Assembly: GCA_963806335.1 (NCBI GenBank)
Contig: CAWDXO010000007.1
Coordinates: 62,001 to 126,000 of the forward strand
Direction of reading: 5' to 3'
DNA length: 64,000 nucleotides
From: Palsa-504 sp963806335
Lineage (GTDB): Bacteria > Actinomycetota > Actinomycetes > Streptosporangiales > Streptosporangiaceae
The stretch's first letter is position 1, and each line of letters starts with the position of its first letter. The position numbers were made by a program, and so were the translations under genes. The notes under the pieces were generated by a model that was not told the origin of the DNA, did no database searches, and was given only the letters and a program-made list of their open reading frames with translations. Shown here in pieces: positions 42,242-51,130 of the stretch.

Positions 42242-43258
42242 TTACGCCGGCGGCTCCGGCAGAGTGCGAGGCAGCCCGAAGGCGCCGAGCACGCTATTGT
42301 CGAACCGGGTAATCTCGCTGATCAGGTCCCCGGCCAGGGTCAGGACGACGACGCCAAGGGCCCGCCACATGCCGGTAGCGGGATCACGGATGTAGATCGC
42401 GCAGGCGGGCTGGCCGTTGGCGCGGGTGAGCAGGAACCGGTGCTCACGGCCCCTCGGCGGGCTGATCGCCGCGAAGAACCGGGCGACGGCGTCGCGGCCC
42501 TGATACTCGAACGGCATCGGCGGCATCTTCACCCACGCGTCCTGCGTGAGCAACGCGACGATCGCGTCGACATCGTGCGCGCCGAAGGCGTCGACGAAAC
42601 GCTCGACCAGCCGACGCTCCAGCGCCGATTCAGGCGCTGGCGGCGGCGCTGGCCGGCCTGGCCCGGGCGGCGCCGCTAGCGTCGCTCTCGCGCGCTTAAG
42701 TGCGCTAGTGACCGACTCCTGGGTGATGTCCAGGATGGCCGCGACCTCGCTGGCCCGGTACCCGAGGACGTCGCGCAGGATCAACACCGCCCGCTGCCGG
42801 GGCGGCAGCAGCTGCAAGGCGGTCACGAAAGCCAGCGAAATCGCCTCCCGCGCCTCGATGACCGCCTCCGGGCCGGGCGCATGGTCGGCTATGTCGTCGA
42901 GCAGCATGTCGGGATAGGGCTGGAGCCAGGGCATCTCCCCGAACCGGGTGGGCTCGGGCGGCTCGATACCGGCCGGCACAGCCGCGACGGGGGGCCGCCT
43001 GCTGCCTGCGCGCAGGGCATCCAGAGTCCGGTTCGTCGCGACCCGGTAGAGCCAGGTCCGTATCGAGGACCTGCTCTCGAACCCGGCCAGGCCCTGCCAC
43101 GCCGACAGCAGCGTCTCCTGGAGGGCGTCCTCCGCGTCCTGCACCGACCCGAGCATGCGGTAGCAGTGCACCTGCAGTTCCCGCCGGTACGGCTCCACCA
43201 GGGCGGCAAACGCCTCGGCGTCTCCGGCTCGTGCCCGCTGAATCAGATCCGTGCTCAT
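42242..43258 (-). CDS. ECF sigma factor with C-terminal SnoaL-like domain (SigJ/SigG type)
   Basis: 338 residues. The sigma-2 region reads EAFAALVEPYRRELQVHCYR then SVQDAEDALQETLLSAWQGL. The sigma-4 region reads LPPRQRAVLILRDVLGYRAS and EVAAILDITQESVTSALKRA. The C-terminal third (ERRLVERFVDAFGAHDVDAI then VALLTQDAWVKMPPMPFEYQ) is a SnoaL-like domain that often regulates these extracytoplasmic-function factors in place of an anti-sigma. The usual partner is a YciI-domain protein, encoded divergently 184 bp away. Confidence 0.92.
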   Translation of the reverse strand: MSTDLIQRARAGDAEAFAALVEPYRRELQVHCYRMLGSVQDAEDALQETLLSAWQGLAGFESRSSIRTWLYRVATNRTLDALRAGSRRPPVAAVPAGIEPPEPTRFGEMPWLQPYPDMLLDDIADHAPGPEAVIEAREAISLAFVTALQLLPPRQRAVLILRDVLGYRASEVAAILDITQESVTSALKRARATLAAPPGPGRPAPPPAPESALERRLVERFVDAFGAHDVDAIVALLTQDAWVKMPPMPFEYQGRDAVARFFAAISPPRGREHRFLLTRANGQPACAIYIRDPATGMWRALGVVVLTLAGDLISEITRFDNSVLGAFGLPRTLPEPPA

Positions 43259-43336
43259 CCCGCCACCCTCGCATCACCTCGCCGCCCTGCGCACCCCGAC
43301 CGGACCAGCCGACCTCCTATGCAGACGCCAGTCGAG

Positions 43337-43373
43337 GCCGGAACTGGGCGGTGATCGCCCGCCCAGTTCCGGC
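43337..43373. promoter_or_regulatory. Perfect 15-bp-arm inverted repeat between sigma factor and YciI genes
   Basis: GCCGGAACTGGGCGG and its exact complement are separated by the 7-base loop TGATCGC. It lies in the divergent promoter region, 69 bp before the YciI start. It could be an operator shared by both genes or an RNA hairpin in one leader. Confidence 0.65.
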
Positions 43374-43441
43374 TGCGGAGGGCGCCTACCCCTTCGAGAT
43401 GGCCGGCGGATGGCCGGCCAGGATGCGAAGGAGAAACCACG

Positions 43442-43744
43442 ATGGCTGAGTTCATATTCACGTACCGCCTGCCGCAGGACTACGTCCCGGGTGGCGCCGG
43501 GACGAGGCAGGCGTGGCAGTCCTGGTTCGACGAGATCGGCCGGAACCTGATCGACAAGGGCAAGCCGGTGATCGTGTCCACGGCGGTCGGGACCTGCGAC
43601 GGCGGCGTGCGGATCGGCGGCTTTTCCGTGATCGAGGCAGCGGACATGGACGCGGCGATCGAGATCGCGCGTGCTTGCCCCTCGATCGATTCCGGTGGTG
43701 GCGTCGAGGTCGGCGCCGTGCTGGACCTGACGGACCCGCGGTGA
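43442..43744 (+). CDS. YciI-like (YCII/DGPF) domain protein
   Basis: 100 residues; AAGGAGA lies upstream. MAEFIFTYRLPQDYVPGGAG, FDEIGRNLIDKGKPVIVSTA, GGFSVIEAADMDAAIEIARA and GGGVEVGAVLDLTD match the YCII fold with its conserved His replaced at the usual site. Genes of this type lie next to SnoaL-tailed ECF sigma factors and are thought to act in the same circuit. The stop overlaps the MFS start (GTGA). Confidence 0.88.
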   Translation: MAEFIFTYRLPQDYVPGGAGTRQAWQSWFDEIGRNLIDKGKPVIVSTAVGTCDGGVRIGGFSVIEAADMDAAIEIARACPSIDSGGGVEVGAVLDLTDPR

Positions 43745-45177
43745 GGGGGCCGACCGCGCCGGGCCGGCGGCTCACCGTCGTGCTGACCTCGGCGGCCTAC
43801 CTGATGGTCGCGCTGGATGCGCTGGTGGTGGTGACGGCGCTGCCGTCGATCCACCGTGATCTCGGCGGCAGCCCCAGCACGCTGCAGTGGACCGTCAATG
43901 CCTACAACCTGACGTTCGCCACCGGCATCATCACCGCGGCTGCGCTCGGTGACCGGCTCGGACGGCGCCGGGTGTACCGCTGTGGGCTGGCCCTGTTCAC
44001 CGTCGCGTCTGCCGCGTGCGGGCTGGCCCCCAACCTCGGCACGCTGATCGCGTTCCGCGCGGTACAGGGGGCGGGTGCGGCGATCGTGATGCCGCTCGGC
44101 CTGACCCTGCTCACCTCCGCGTTCCCCCCCGAACGCCGCGGATCGGTCGTGGGGATCTGGGGCGGCATCGCCGGGCTGGGGGTGGCGGCCGGGCCACTGG
44201 TCGGCGGCGGCGTGACAGAGGGCCTGGACTGGCACTGGATCTTCTGGGTGAACGTCCCCATCGGCGTCGCGGCCTGGCTCGGCTCGCGGGTCGTGCTGGC
44301 CGAGAGCTACGGACCGCGCGAGCGTCTGGACCTGCCTGGCCTAGTGCTCGCGTCGGCCGGCATCGGCGTGTTCATCTGGGGACTGGTCCAGGGCCCGCAA
44401 GCCGGCTGGGGCAGCGCCCGGACCGTGGTGTCACTCGCCGCGGGGGCGCTGCTGGTCACCGCGTTCTTCGTCTGGGAGACCCTGGCGCCGGAACCGATGA
44501 TCCCGCTGTCGCTGTTCCGCGCCCGCACGTTCACCGCCGCGGTCACGACGACGTTCCTCAACTCAAGCGCGATTTTCTCTGCCGTGTACTTGACCAGCGA
44601 GTTCTTCCAGCTCGGGCGCGGTGATTCGCCGCTCGGCACCGGCCTGCGCTTCCTGCCCTGGACCGCGACCCCGCTGGTGGTCGCGCCCATCGCCGGGCTC
44701 TTGTTCGACAAGGTAGGCGCCAGGCGGCTCGCGGTCCCCGGTCTGACCATGCAGGCCCTCGGATTCGCCTGGATCGTCCACCTCGCCGGCGCTCACTCCG
44801 GGTACGGCGGCTATGTGCTCCCCTTCCTCATCGCCGGGATCGGGGTCTCCATGGCGCTGCCTTGCCTCCCGTCGGCCGGGCTGAACGCGGTGCCTCCCGC
44901 CGCGCTGGGGCGAGCTGCCAGCGTGCTCAACACCATGCAACTGCTCGGCGCCACCTTCGGCATCGCCATCGCCACCGTGGTCTTCAACGCCAACGGCGCT
45001 CTTACCAGCCCGCAGGCGGTCATCAGGGGATACCAGCCGGCGCTGGCCGTCGCGGCGGCCCTGTCTGCGGCCGGCGCGCTGGTCGCCCTGGGCCTGGGGC
45101 GGGCCCGGGCGCCACTCGGCCCGGGTGACGCCGGCCGCCCGGTTGACGAGCTTACCGGCGCCGTCACCGCCGACTGA
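43741..45177 (+). CDS. MFS transporter, DHA2 (14-helix, EmrB/QacA) family
   Basis: 478 residues from GTG 43741, which overlaps the YciI stop; upstream in-frame residues belong to the YciI reading region. It has motif A GDRLGRRRVYRCGLALFTVA, motif C-like IVMPLGLTLLTSAFPPERRG, and about 13-14 hydrophobic helices. DHA2 proteins export drugs or metabolites with protons. Translational coupling to YciI and divergence from the sigma factor suggest that this factor or its trigger controls the exporter. Confidence 0.92.
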   Translation: MRGPTAPGRRLTVVLTSAAYLMVALDALVVVTALPSIHRDLGGSPSTLQWTVNAYNLTFATGIITAAALGDRLGRRRVYRCGLALFTVASAACGLAPNLGTLIAFRAVQGAGAAIVMPLGLTLLTSAFPPERRGSVVGIWGGIAGLGVAAGPLVGGGVTEGLDWHWIFWVNVPIGVAAWLGSRVVLAESYGPRERLDLPGLVLASAGIGVFIWGLVQGPQAGWGSARTVVSLAAGALLVTAFFVWETLAPEPMIPLSLFRARTFTAAVTTTFLNSSAIFSAVYLTSEFFQLGRGDSPLGTGLRFLPWTATPLVVAPIAGLLFDKVGARRLAVPGLTMQALGFAWIVHLAGAHSGYGGYVLPFLIAGIGVSMALPCLPSAGLNAVPPAALGRAASVLNTMQLLGATFGIAIATVVFNANGALTSPQAVIRGYQPALAVAAALSAAGALVALGLGRARAPLGPGDAGRPVDELTGAVTAD

Positions 45178-45180
45178 TCA

Positions 45181-45213
45181 CCACCCGCTCGGCGCGGGGC
45201 GCCGAGCGGGTGG
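45181..45213 (+). terminator. 13-bp-stem hairpin after the MFS gene
   Basis: CCACCCGCTCGGC pairs exactly with GCCGAGCGGGTGG (loop GCGGGGC), 3 bp past the MFS stop. It is a strong, GC-rich terminator-like structure without a U-tract, typical of actinomycetes. Confidence 0.75.
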
Positions 45214-45240
45214 CCATCGGCCGGGAAAAGGAAAACCGTC

Positions 45241-45549
45241 ATGCGTAGCATGTGCCGCGTGGAAGATCCGGTCACCGCGACAGCGATCAGGCAGGCCCGC
45301 AGCAGGATAGACCCTGCGTTCACGGACTCGCCGCAGTTCATGTCGCCGGAGCTGTCAGCGGCGCGCGACGCCGCCGGGCAGCGGGAAGACGCCCTGTTCG
45401 CCGAGGACGGATACGATCCTGCCATCTGCCTGATCCGCACCGGCTCCAACATCGACCCGCGGATGCGAAGGGAACTGACCACGCCGGCCGCTCAGCCGCG
45501 AGACCCGGGCCGCAACTTACCGCGGGTATCTGCTTCAGTGGTGACATGA
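45241..45549 (+). pseudogene. Probable remnant of a PLP-dependent threonine dehydratase-like gene
   Basis: 102 residues. The start, VTATAIRQARSRIDPAFTDS then PQFMSPELSA, resembles the N-terminus of fold-type II PLP enzymes. The later AICLIRTGSNIDPRMRREL resembles their extreme C-terminus. The catalytic Lys region and all between are missing, as if an internal deletion joined the ends. The similarity is judged by eye and modest. The 3' end overlaps the VIT1 gene start by 4 bp. Confidence 0.35.
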
Positions 45550-46313
45550 GCGATGATGACGCCTCACTGCCCAGCGCCGAGCAGGTTGCGGCGGCGGGCC
45601 GCGGTGAGGAGACGCACCCGGGCGCGTCGCATCCTGGCGGCGGCGCGGGACGGCTGAACTGGCTCCGCGCCGGGGTCCTCGGCGCTGATGACGGGATCGT
45701 ATCGGTCGCCGGAATCGTGATCGGCGTGGCCGGGGCGACGGCGTCTCGCGGGACGATCTTCACGGCCGGGCTGGCCGGGCTGGTCGCGGGCGCGGTATCC
45801 ATGTCACTAGGTGAGTATGTGTCGGTCAGCAGCCAGCGCGATAGCGAGCGGGCGCTGCTGGCGCAGGAACGCCGGGAACTGGCCCAGACCCCGGGCGACG
45901 AACTGGCCGAGCTGACCGCTATCTACGAGGCCAAGGGCTTGTCGGCGGCCACGGCGCGTACCGTCGCCGTCGAATTGACCGCGCACGATGCGTTCGCCGC
46001 GCATGCCGACGCTGAATTGCATATCAGCCCCGATGACCTGGCCAGTCCCGTGCAGGCGGCCGCCGCCTCGGCGCTGTCCTTCACACTCGGGGCGCTGCTG
46101 CCGCTGCTAGCGATCCTGCTTCCGCCGGCCTCGTGGCGTGTTCCGGTTACCTTCGTGGCCGTGCTGGCCGCGCTCGCGCTCACGGGCGCCGTTAGCGCCA
46201 GCATCGGCGGCAGCAACGCCAGGCGCGCCGTGATCCGCGTCGTGATCGGCGGCGCGGCTGGCCTCGCGCTGACCTACGGCATCGGGCACTTGTTCGGCAG
46301 CGCCGTCCACTAA
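45546..46313 (+). CDS. VIT1/CCC1-family iron/manganese transporter
   Basis: 255 residues from ATG 45546. RAGVLGADDGIVSVAGIVIG, VAGAVSMSLGEYVSVSSQRD, ERRELAQTPGDELAELTAIY and SFTLGALLPLLAILLPPASW are the VIT1 hallmarks (five helices, with a cytoplasmic metal-binding bundle between helices 2 and 3). It probably exports Fe or Mn out of the cytoplasm. Confidence 0.93.
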   Translation: MSDDDASLPSAEQVAAAGRGEETHPGASHPGGGAGRLNWLRAGVLGADDGIVSVAGIVIGVAGATASRGTIFTAGLAGLVAGAVSMSLGEYVSVSSQRDSERALLAQERRELAQTPGDELAELTAIYEAKGLSAATARTVAVELTAHDAFAAHADAELHISPDDLASPVQAAAASALSFTLGALLPLLAILLPPASWRVPVTFVAVLAALALTGAVSASIGGSNARRAVIRVVIGGAAGLALTYGIGHLFGSAVH

Positions 46314-46403
46314 CACGCGGATCTGTCCCGAGGGGCAGGGTCGCTGATGATCTGGCCGGTGGCCGTGACGCCGGAGGCGGGTCAGGTATGCCAGCATTTA
46401 GTG

Positions 46404-47179
46404 ATGCGGCGAATCGTCGGCACCGGGGTCTGCGGGCTGCTAATGGCGGTGCTCGCGGCCGGGTGTTCCGCCGGCGTGCCCGGCTCGTACCAGCCGACCT
46501 TTGACACCTGCTACGCCTTTGACCTGCAGGCGATCCAGCGGCAGATCACCGTGACCAGCGAGCCGCCGGCCTGCGCCGGCCTGAGCCGTGAACAGGTCAA
46601 TCAGGCCGTGGCCAGCGCGGTGCGGAAGGCGGTCGGGCAAGAACCCAAGGCCGTCGCCCGGCGCCTCGCCGCCCGGGACGGTGCTTACCTCGCGCAAATA
46701 GTCAGCACGGTCCAGCCCGCACCGGCGGCACCGCCGGCCGCCGTTTCCGCGCGGACATCGCCGGGCCTGCCGCTCAGCGTGGCCGCGCTGGCCGCCTGGC
46801 TGGTCACGGCCGCGGCCGGCTCTACCTGCTCGCGGGCTGGCTGGCGGGCGACGGAGATTTCCGCCGGCGGCTGCGCCGTCTCCGGTCGGCGGGTGTGGTG
46901 GCGGTCACCGTGTTCGGCCATTTCGGGCTGGCCTTCGCCGGGCTGGTCATCTGGATAGCGTTCATGGTGACCGGTGCGCCGGTCCTGGCCTGGCTCGCGG
47001 TGGGGGTAATCATCGGCGTGGCGGGGCTGGGCATGGGGGCGCTGTCGGCCGCTTTGCCAGACCCGGCCCGGGGCACCGCACCCCGGGCCCGGCTCCCCGT
47101 GACCGTCATCGCCCTCCATGGCATGCTCGCGACTGCGACAATCCTGCTGGTCCTGCTGGCGGCGATCGGCGCGGGCTGA
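46404..47179 (+). pseudogene. Predicted lipoprotein with C-terminal membrane helices, single-base frameshift
   Basis: MRRIVGTGVCGLLMAVLAAGC gives a lipobox (LAAGC). The exported part follows as SYQPTFDTCYAFDLQAIQRQ and LSREQVNQAVASAVRKAVGQ, then a helix LPLSVAALAAWLVTAAAG. One missing C at about 46820 moves the frame to LYLLAGWLAGDGDFRRRLRR and AGVVAVTVFGHFGLAFAGLV with two more helices. 776 bases are present; 777 would restore 258 codons. No known family. ATG 46404 or GTG 46401 are possible starts. Confidence 0.65.
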
Positions 47180-47203
47180 TCAGCGGTGACGAGCGACAGG
47201 GCC

Positions 47204-48175
47204 TTAGTGCACGACCGCGGGCGGCGGCTGCCAGTGCTTCCAGCCAGGATGGGTGGCAATCAGGCGCGAGGGTCCCGGCGGGGCGCCGACCAGCTGCGCC
47301 CGCGGGTACAGGGTCAGGCCGGCCGGAACGGGCTCCCACCACCGTGCGCCCCGGAACAGCCTGCTGAACATCTCGGGCTTCCGCCCGTCCGGGCCCGGAA
47401 CGGGGCCCAGGATGAGCTCGGCCGGGGCAGGCTGATCTGGCCGCTGCCAGCGGAAGTCGCCGGAAATACGCAGTGCCGAACCGTGATTGGGCAGCGCAGC
47501 GTGCGGCGTGAGGCAGTGAAAGATGATCACGTCACCGGGCTCATAACTGGTGGTGGCCCAGCCGGGTTCCGACCGGCTGAGCGGGCGCGGCCGCCTCGGC
47601 GGGCCGAGATGGCCGCCCGGCTGCACCGCGAGGCCCCCGAGCCGGACCGGGATGTCCATCAGCGGGATCCAGCTGGTCAGCATGTCCTGAACGCCGGACA
47701 CCCCGTAGTCATAGTGGATGTACCGGCCACGCGGAAAGGCATCGGGTCCCTCCGGGTAGACGGCCCGCAGCACCTTGGCCGGATAGGAGAACGCCTCTGG
47801 CCCGAGCACGCGCCGGATGACTCCGCGCAGCGCCGGCAGGTACGGGAGCTGGTTGAACGCGGCGCTGAACGCGGCGGCGCGGAAGGCCGGGTCGGCGAGC
47901 GCGTCCATCGAGTTGACCGCGCGCGGCCGGATCGACGGTATCCCCCGGTCGTCGGCCCAGCCGCCGGAGCGCAGCTCCGCCAGGACCGCCTGCCCCGCCT
48001 GCCGGACCTGGGCCGCCGGCAGCAGGCCGCGGCAGAACAGGTACCCGTCGGCGGCCAGCCGCCGACGCAGCCCATCGGTGTCATGCATCAGGCCGCCCGA
48101 GTCGGCCAGCTCGTCCACACCCTCACGATAAGCACGGGCGGGGCGCACCCCGGGCATCACACAGCGAGTTCTCAT
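47204..48175 (-). CDS. Phytanoyl-CoA dioxygenase-family protein (Fe(II)/2-oxoglutarate type)
   Basis: About 323 residues if started at ATG 48175; 48157 and 48088 are alternatives and none has a strong ribosome site. LRRRLAADGYLFCRGLLPAA is the family entry motif. The facial-triad H-x-D is in RYIHYDYGVSG, and the distal His lies in FHCLTPHAALPNHGSALRIS, followed by the 2-oxoglutarate-binding Arg in ISGDFRWQRP. Substrate unknown. It is divergent from the GH15 gene. Confidence 0.85.
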   Translation of the reverse strand: MRTRCVMPGVRPARAYREGVDELADSGGLMHDTDGLRRRLAADGYLFCRGLLPAAQVRQAGQAVLAELRSGGWADDRGIPSIRPRAVNSMDALADPAFRAAAFSAAFNQLPYLPALRGVIRRVLGPEAFSYPAKVLRAVYPEGPDAFPRGRYIHYDYGVSGVQDMLTSWIPLMDIPVRLGGLAVQPGGHLGPPRRPRPLSRSEPGWATTSYEPGDVIIFHCLTPHAALPNHGSALRISGDFRWQRPDQPAPAELILGPVPGPDGRKPEMFSRLFRGARWWEPVPAGLTLYPRAQLVGAPPGPSRLIATHPGWKHWQPPPAVVH

Positions 48176-48388
48176 GACCGAATCAGCCGGTCTCACCGCA
48201 GGCTCAGGCCAGTAGGACTCGAGCCAGGAGCTACACCACCTAGGCGGTACGCGTGGGAACACGCGCGCCGGGTAGTGGCCTGCCGTGACTTCGACTTCGA
48301 CTTCGCGGCAAGAACCCGCGCATAACGCAGCCATGTGCACGCGCCGCGACCTGTACACGCGGGATACCGCCGCCCGGTGGGAGGCGTG

Positions 48389-50182
48389 ATGGCGTCGGAT
48401 CAGGCGCGTGCGGACGGGTTTGCTCCAATCGAGTCCTATGGGGTCATCGGCGACGGCGAGTCGGCCGCGCTGGTCGCCCGGGACGGCGCGATCGACTGGT
48501 GGGCCGCTCCGGCCATGGATTCGCCGCCGGTGTTCGCGGCGCTGCTCGATCCGCGGGACGGTGGCTGTTTCACCCTGGAGCCGACGGTTCGCTACGAGGT
48601 CACGCGCCGGTACCTGCCCGGCACCAACGTGCTCGAGACGACGTTCAGCACGCGCGACGGAACGGTCCGGGTCATCGACTCGCTCAACCAGGACGCGAAC
48701 GGGCCGCTGCCCTGGGCCGAGCTGGCCCGCGATATCCGGCCCGACCAGGGCGAGGTACCGATGCGGTGGCGGGTCGCCGCCGGGACGCTGTTCCACCGGG
48801 CGCGGCCATGGGCCCGGCTGCGCGAGGTGCCGATCCTGCACACCGGTGACCTGACGGTGCTGCTGGTGACCGACCGGGTCGGTAAGCCGCAACCAGGCCT
48901 AGGCGAGTTCACCGGTGAGTTCGTCGCCGAGGAAGGCAAGAACGCGCTGCTCACACTCATCGCGGCGGATCACGCCCCGCTCGTCGTGCCGTCCGCCGCT
49001 GACGTGCGCGAGCGGCGCCAGGCGACCGAGGAAGCCTGGCGGAAATGGAGCGATACGGTCCCCTACGCCGGCGACGACCGTGACCTTGTGCTCCGGAGCG
49101 CGCTGGCGCTGAAGCTGCTCACGTACTCCCGTACCGGGGCCATGGCGGCGGCCGCGACCTCGTCCCTGCCCGAGAAGATCGGCGGCGATCGCAATTATGA
49201 CTACAGGTACGGGTGGATCCGCGATACCTCGTTCGTGCTCGATTCCTTTATCTCACTCGGCCTGACCCAGTCGGTTCAGGGCACGCTGGCGTGGATGCTG
49301 AGGTGCATCGCTTCGACGGCACCGGAACTGCACCCCTTCTACGGGCTGCGCGGGCACAGTCCCGACACCGAGACCGAACTGCGGGTTCCCGGGTATCGCG
49401 ATTCCTTCCCGGCCCGCGAGGGCAACCGCGCCGTCGGGCAGCCGCAATGGGGATGCTACGGCGACCTGCTCGAATGCGTCTGGCTGGCCGTTGACCGGGC
49501 CGGCGCGCACCTGGACCCGGCCAGCGCCGACCTGCTTGACGCGCTGGGGAACCACGTGTGCGATATCTGGACTGAGCCGGACTGCGGGATCTGGGAACTC
49601 GCCGACAGGCAGCACAACACGTTCTCCAAAGTCGGCTGCTGGGTGGCCCTGGACCGGCTGATCCGGCTGGCCGAACGCGGCCAGGTATCCGACCGCGACG
49701 TGGACCGGTGGCACGCGGAGCGACGGGCCATCCGCGACTGGATCGACGAGAACTGCTGGTCGAAGGCCAAGCGCAGCTACGTCGGGCACGCCGGATCCGA
49801 CGACCTGGACGCCTGTTTGCTGCTGCTGGCCCGCACCGGGTTCCTGGACGGCAAGGACCGGCGGTTCACCCAGACCATCCGCGCCATCCGTGCCGAACTC
49901 GGCGAGGGCCCGCTGCTGTACCGGTTCACCGGAGCGCACGAGATTGAGGGGGCCTTTGTGGCGTGCTCGTTCTGGCTCGTCGACGCCCTGGTCAGGAACG
50001 GGCACATCAGCCAGGCCAGGACACTGTGGCGTGAGCTCACCGCGCACGTGAGCGACCTCGGCCTGCTCGCCGAGGAGATCGATCCCGCCACCGGCGCGTT
50101 CCTCGGCAACCTGCCGCAGGGCCTGTCTCACCTGGCCCTGCTCAACGCGGCCGCCCTGCTCAACGCGCCGCCTTCGGGCTAG
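48389..50182 (+). CDS. Glycoside hydrolase family 15 (trehalase/glucoamylase-like)
   Basis: 597 residues from ATG 48389 (GGGAGG 7 bp upstream). The N-terminal beta domain has IESYGVIGDGESAALVARDG then AIDWWAAPAMDSPPVFAALL. The (alpha/alpha)6 barrel has GGDRNYDYRYGWIRDTSFVL, and the general acid site is EPDCGIWELADRQH. A second catalytic Glu is likely in EEIDPATGAFLGNLPQGLSH. Mycobacterial relatives hydrolyse trehalose. Cytoplasmic, with no signal peptide. Confidence 0.92.
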   Translation: MASDQARADGFAPIESYGVIGDGESAALVARDGAIDWWAAPAMDSPPVFAALLDPRDGGCFTLEPTVRYEVTRRYLPGTNVLETTFSTRDGTVRVIDSLNQDANGPLPWAELARDIRPDQGEVPMRWRVAAGTLFHRARPWARLREVPILHTGDLTVLLVTDRVGKPQPGLGEFTGEFVAEEGKNALLTLIAADHAPLVVPSAADVRERRQATEEAWRKWSDTVPYAGDDRDLVLRSALALKLLTYSRTGAMAAAATSSLPEKIGGDRNYDYRYGWIRDTSFVLDSFISLGLTQSVQGTLAWMLRCIASTAPELHPFYGLRGHSPDTETELRVPGYRDSFPAREGNRAVGQPQWGCYGDLLECVWLAVDRAGAHLDPASADLLDALGNHVCDIWTEPDCGIWELADRQHNTFSKVGCWVALDRLIRLAERGQVSDRDVDRWHAERRAIRDWIDENCWSKAKRSYVGHAGSDDLDACLLLLARTGFLDGKDRRFTQTIRAIRAELGEGPLLYRFTGAHEIEGAFVACSFWLVDALVRNGHISQARTLWRELTAHVSDLGLLAEEIDPATGAFLGNLPQGLSHLALLNAAALLNAPPSG

Positions 50183-50191
50183 AGGTCTTGG

Positions 50192-50722
50192 CTAGGTCGC
50201 TTGCTCCTGCAGCCGGGCGTAGCCGAACTGCAGCATGTCGGCGCCCGCCAGCACGGCCAGGGTATCGATGGCGAGCCGGGTGGCTCGCGGAAGGTAGATC
50301 AGGCCCGCCACCAGGCCGGTCGCTACCCACATGTCGACGCAGAACGGGCAGGTGATGAGTTCCCCGATCACCTTCTGCGCGCCGTGTCCCCGGGCGTCCT
50401 CCTTGAGCTCCGCGGGCCCCTCCGTGCCCTGGTAGACCGTGAACGGCGCCCGCAGCGGGCTGGTGACGGGATCCTTGGTGATGAGCCTGCTCAGCTTGTG
50501 CGCGGCCACCGCGGACAGCATGACGTCCTTGACGGCCAGGCCGTCAGGAATCTCGCGCCTGGTGATCCGGGTGCCGGCCGCCAGGGTGGCGACGACCGCG
50601 GTGTAGGCGGCCATCGCGCCCACGTAGCCGCCGAGCGGCCGGTCGTCGTTTCCGGCGTAGCGGTCCTTCTCGGTGTGCGCCAAGCCGGTAAGCCGGGACT
50701 TGAAATCGGTAAGAACGGACAT
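50192..50722 (-). CDS. DUF1360 family protein
   Basis: 176 residues from ATG 50722, with GGAGG 4 bp upstream. LGGYVGAMAAYTAVVATLAA is a hydrophobic helix. SAVAAHKLSRLITKDPVTSP, LRAPFTVYQGTEGPAELKED and VIGELITCPFCVDMWVATGL (with a CxxC) are DUF1360 features. Membrane-associated; role unknown. The gene ends facing the GH15 gene. Confidence 0.87.
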   Translation of the reverse strand: MSVLTDFKSRLTGLAHTEKDRYAGNDDRPLGGYVGAMAAYTAVVATLAAGTRITRREIPDGLAVKDVMLSAVAAHKLSRLITKDPVTSPLRAPFTVYQGTEGPAELKEDARGHGAQKVIGELITCPFCVDMWVATGLVAGLIYLPRATRLAIDTLAVLAGADMLQFGYARLQEQAT

Positions 50723-51130
50723 GCGCCTCCGGCTACCCGCCCGCTTGTCGCGCAACCCTCAGCGCCGCCGGGAAACCGCGGCACCTACTGCGCCAGCGGC
50801 TCGCGACCTTGACCGAGATAATGCCCGCCCAGGAACACGCATGTTACGCCCCAACTGCCTGTCGGCTATCTCTGGTCGCGTCTCGAGCCTCGTCCGCGTT
50901 CTGGCTCTGGGCGGCATGAACCTTCTGGGCAACCGCTTCCGCCAGCGGCACCAGCCACGACGACGGAGCATCGTCGTGGCTGGGATCGCTTTTACCGGAC
51001 GACGAAGGCGAGCGAGCGGGCCAGCCTGGGCAGCGAACCGCACCGATCCGCCCCGCCTCCCGCCGTCCTGTCTTCCGAACGAGCCGTGGCGCCCGCCCCT
51101 GCGGTCACTCTCGTACTTATGGGTACCCGA
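50723..51130. other. 400-bp gap without a recognisable gene
   Basis: Between the DUF1360 gene start and the end of the mrp operon. Several short frames exist but none resembles a family or has a ribosome site. No strong hairpin was seen. Confidence 0.5.
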
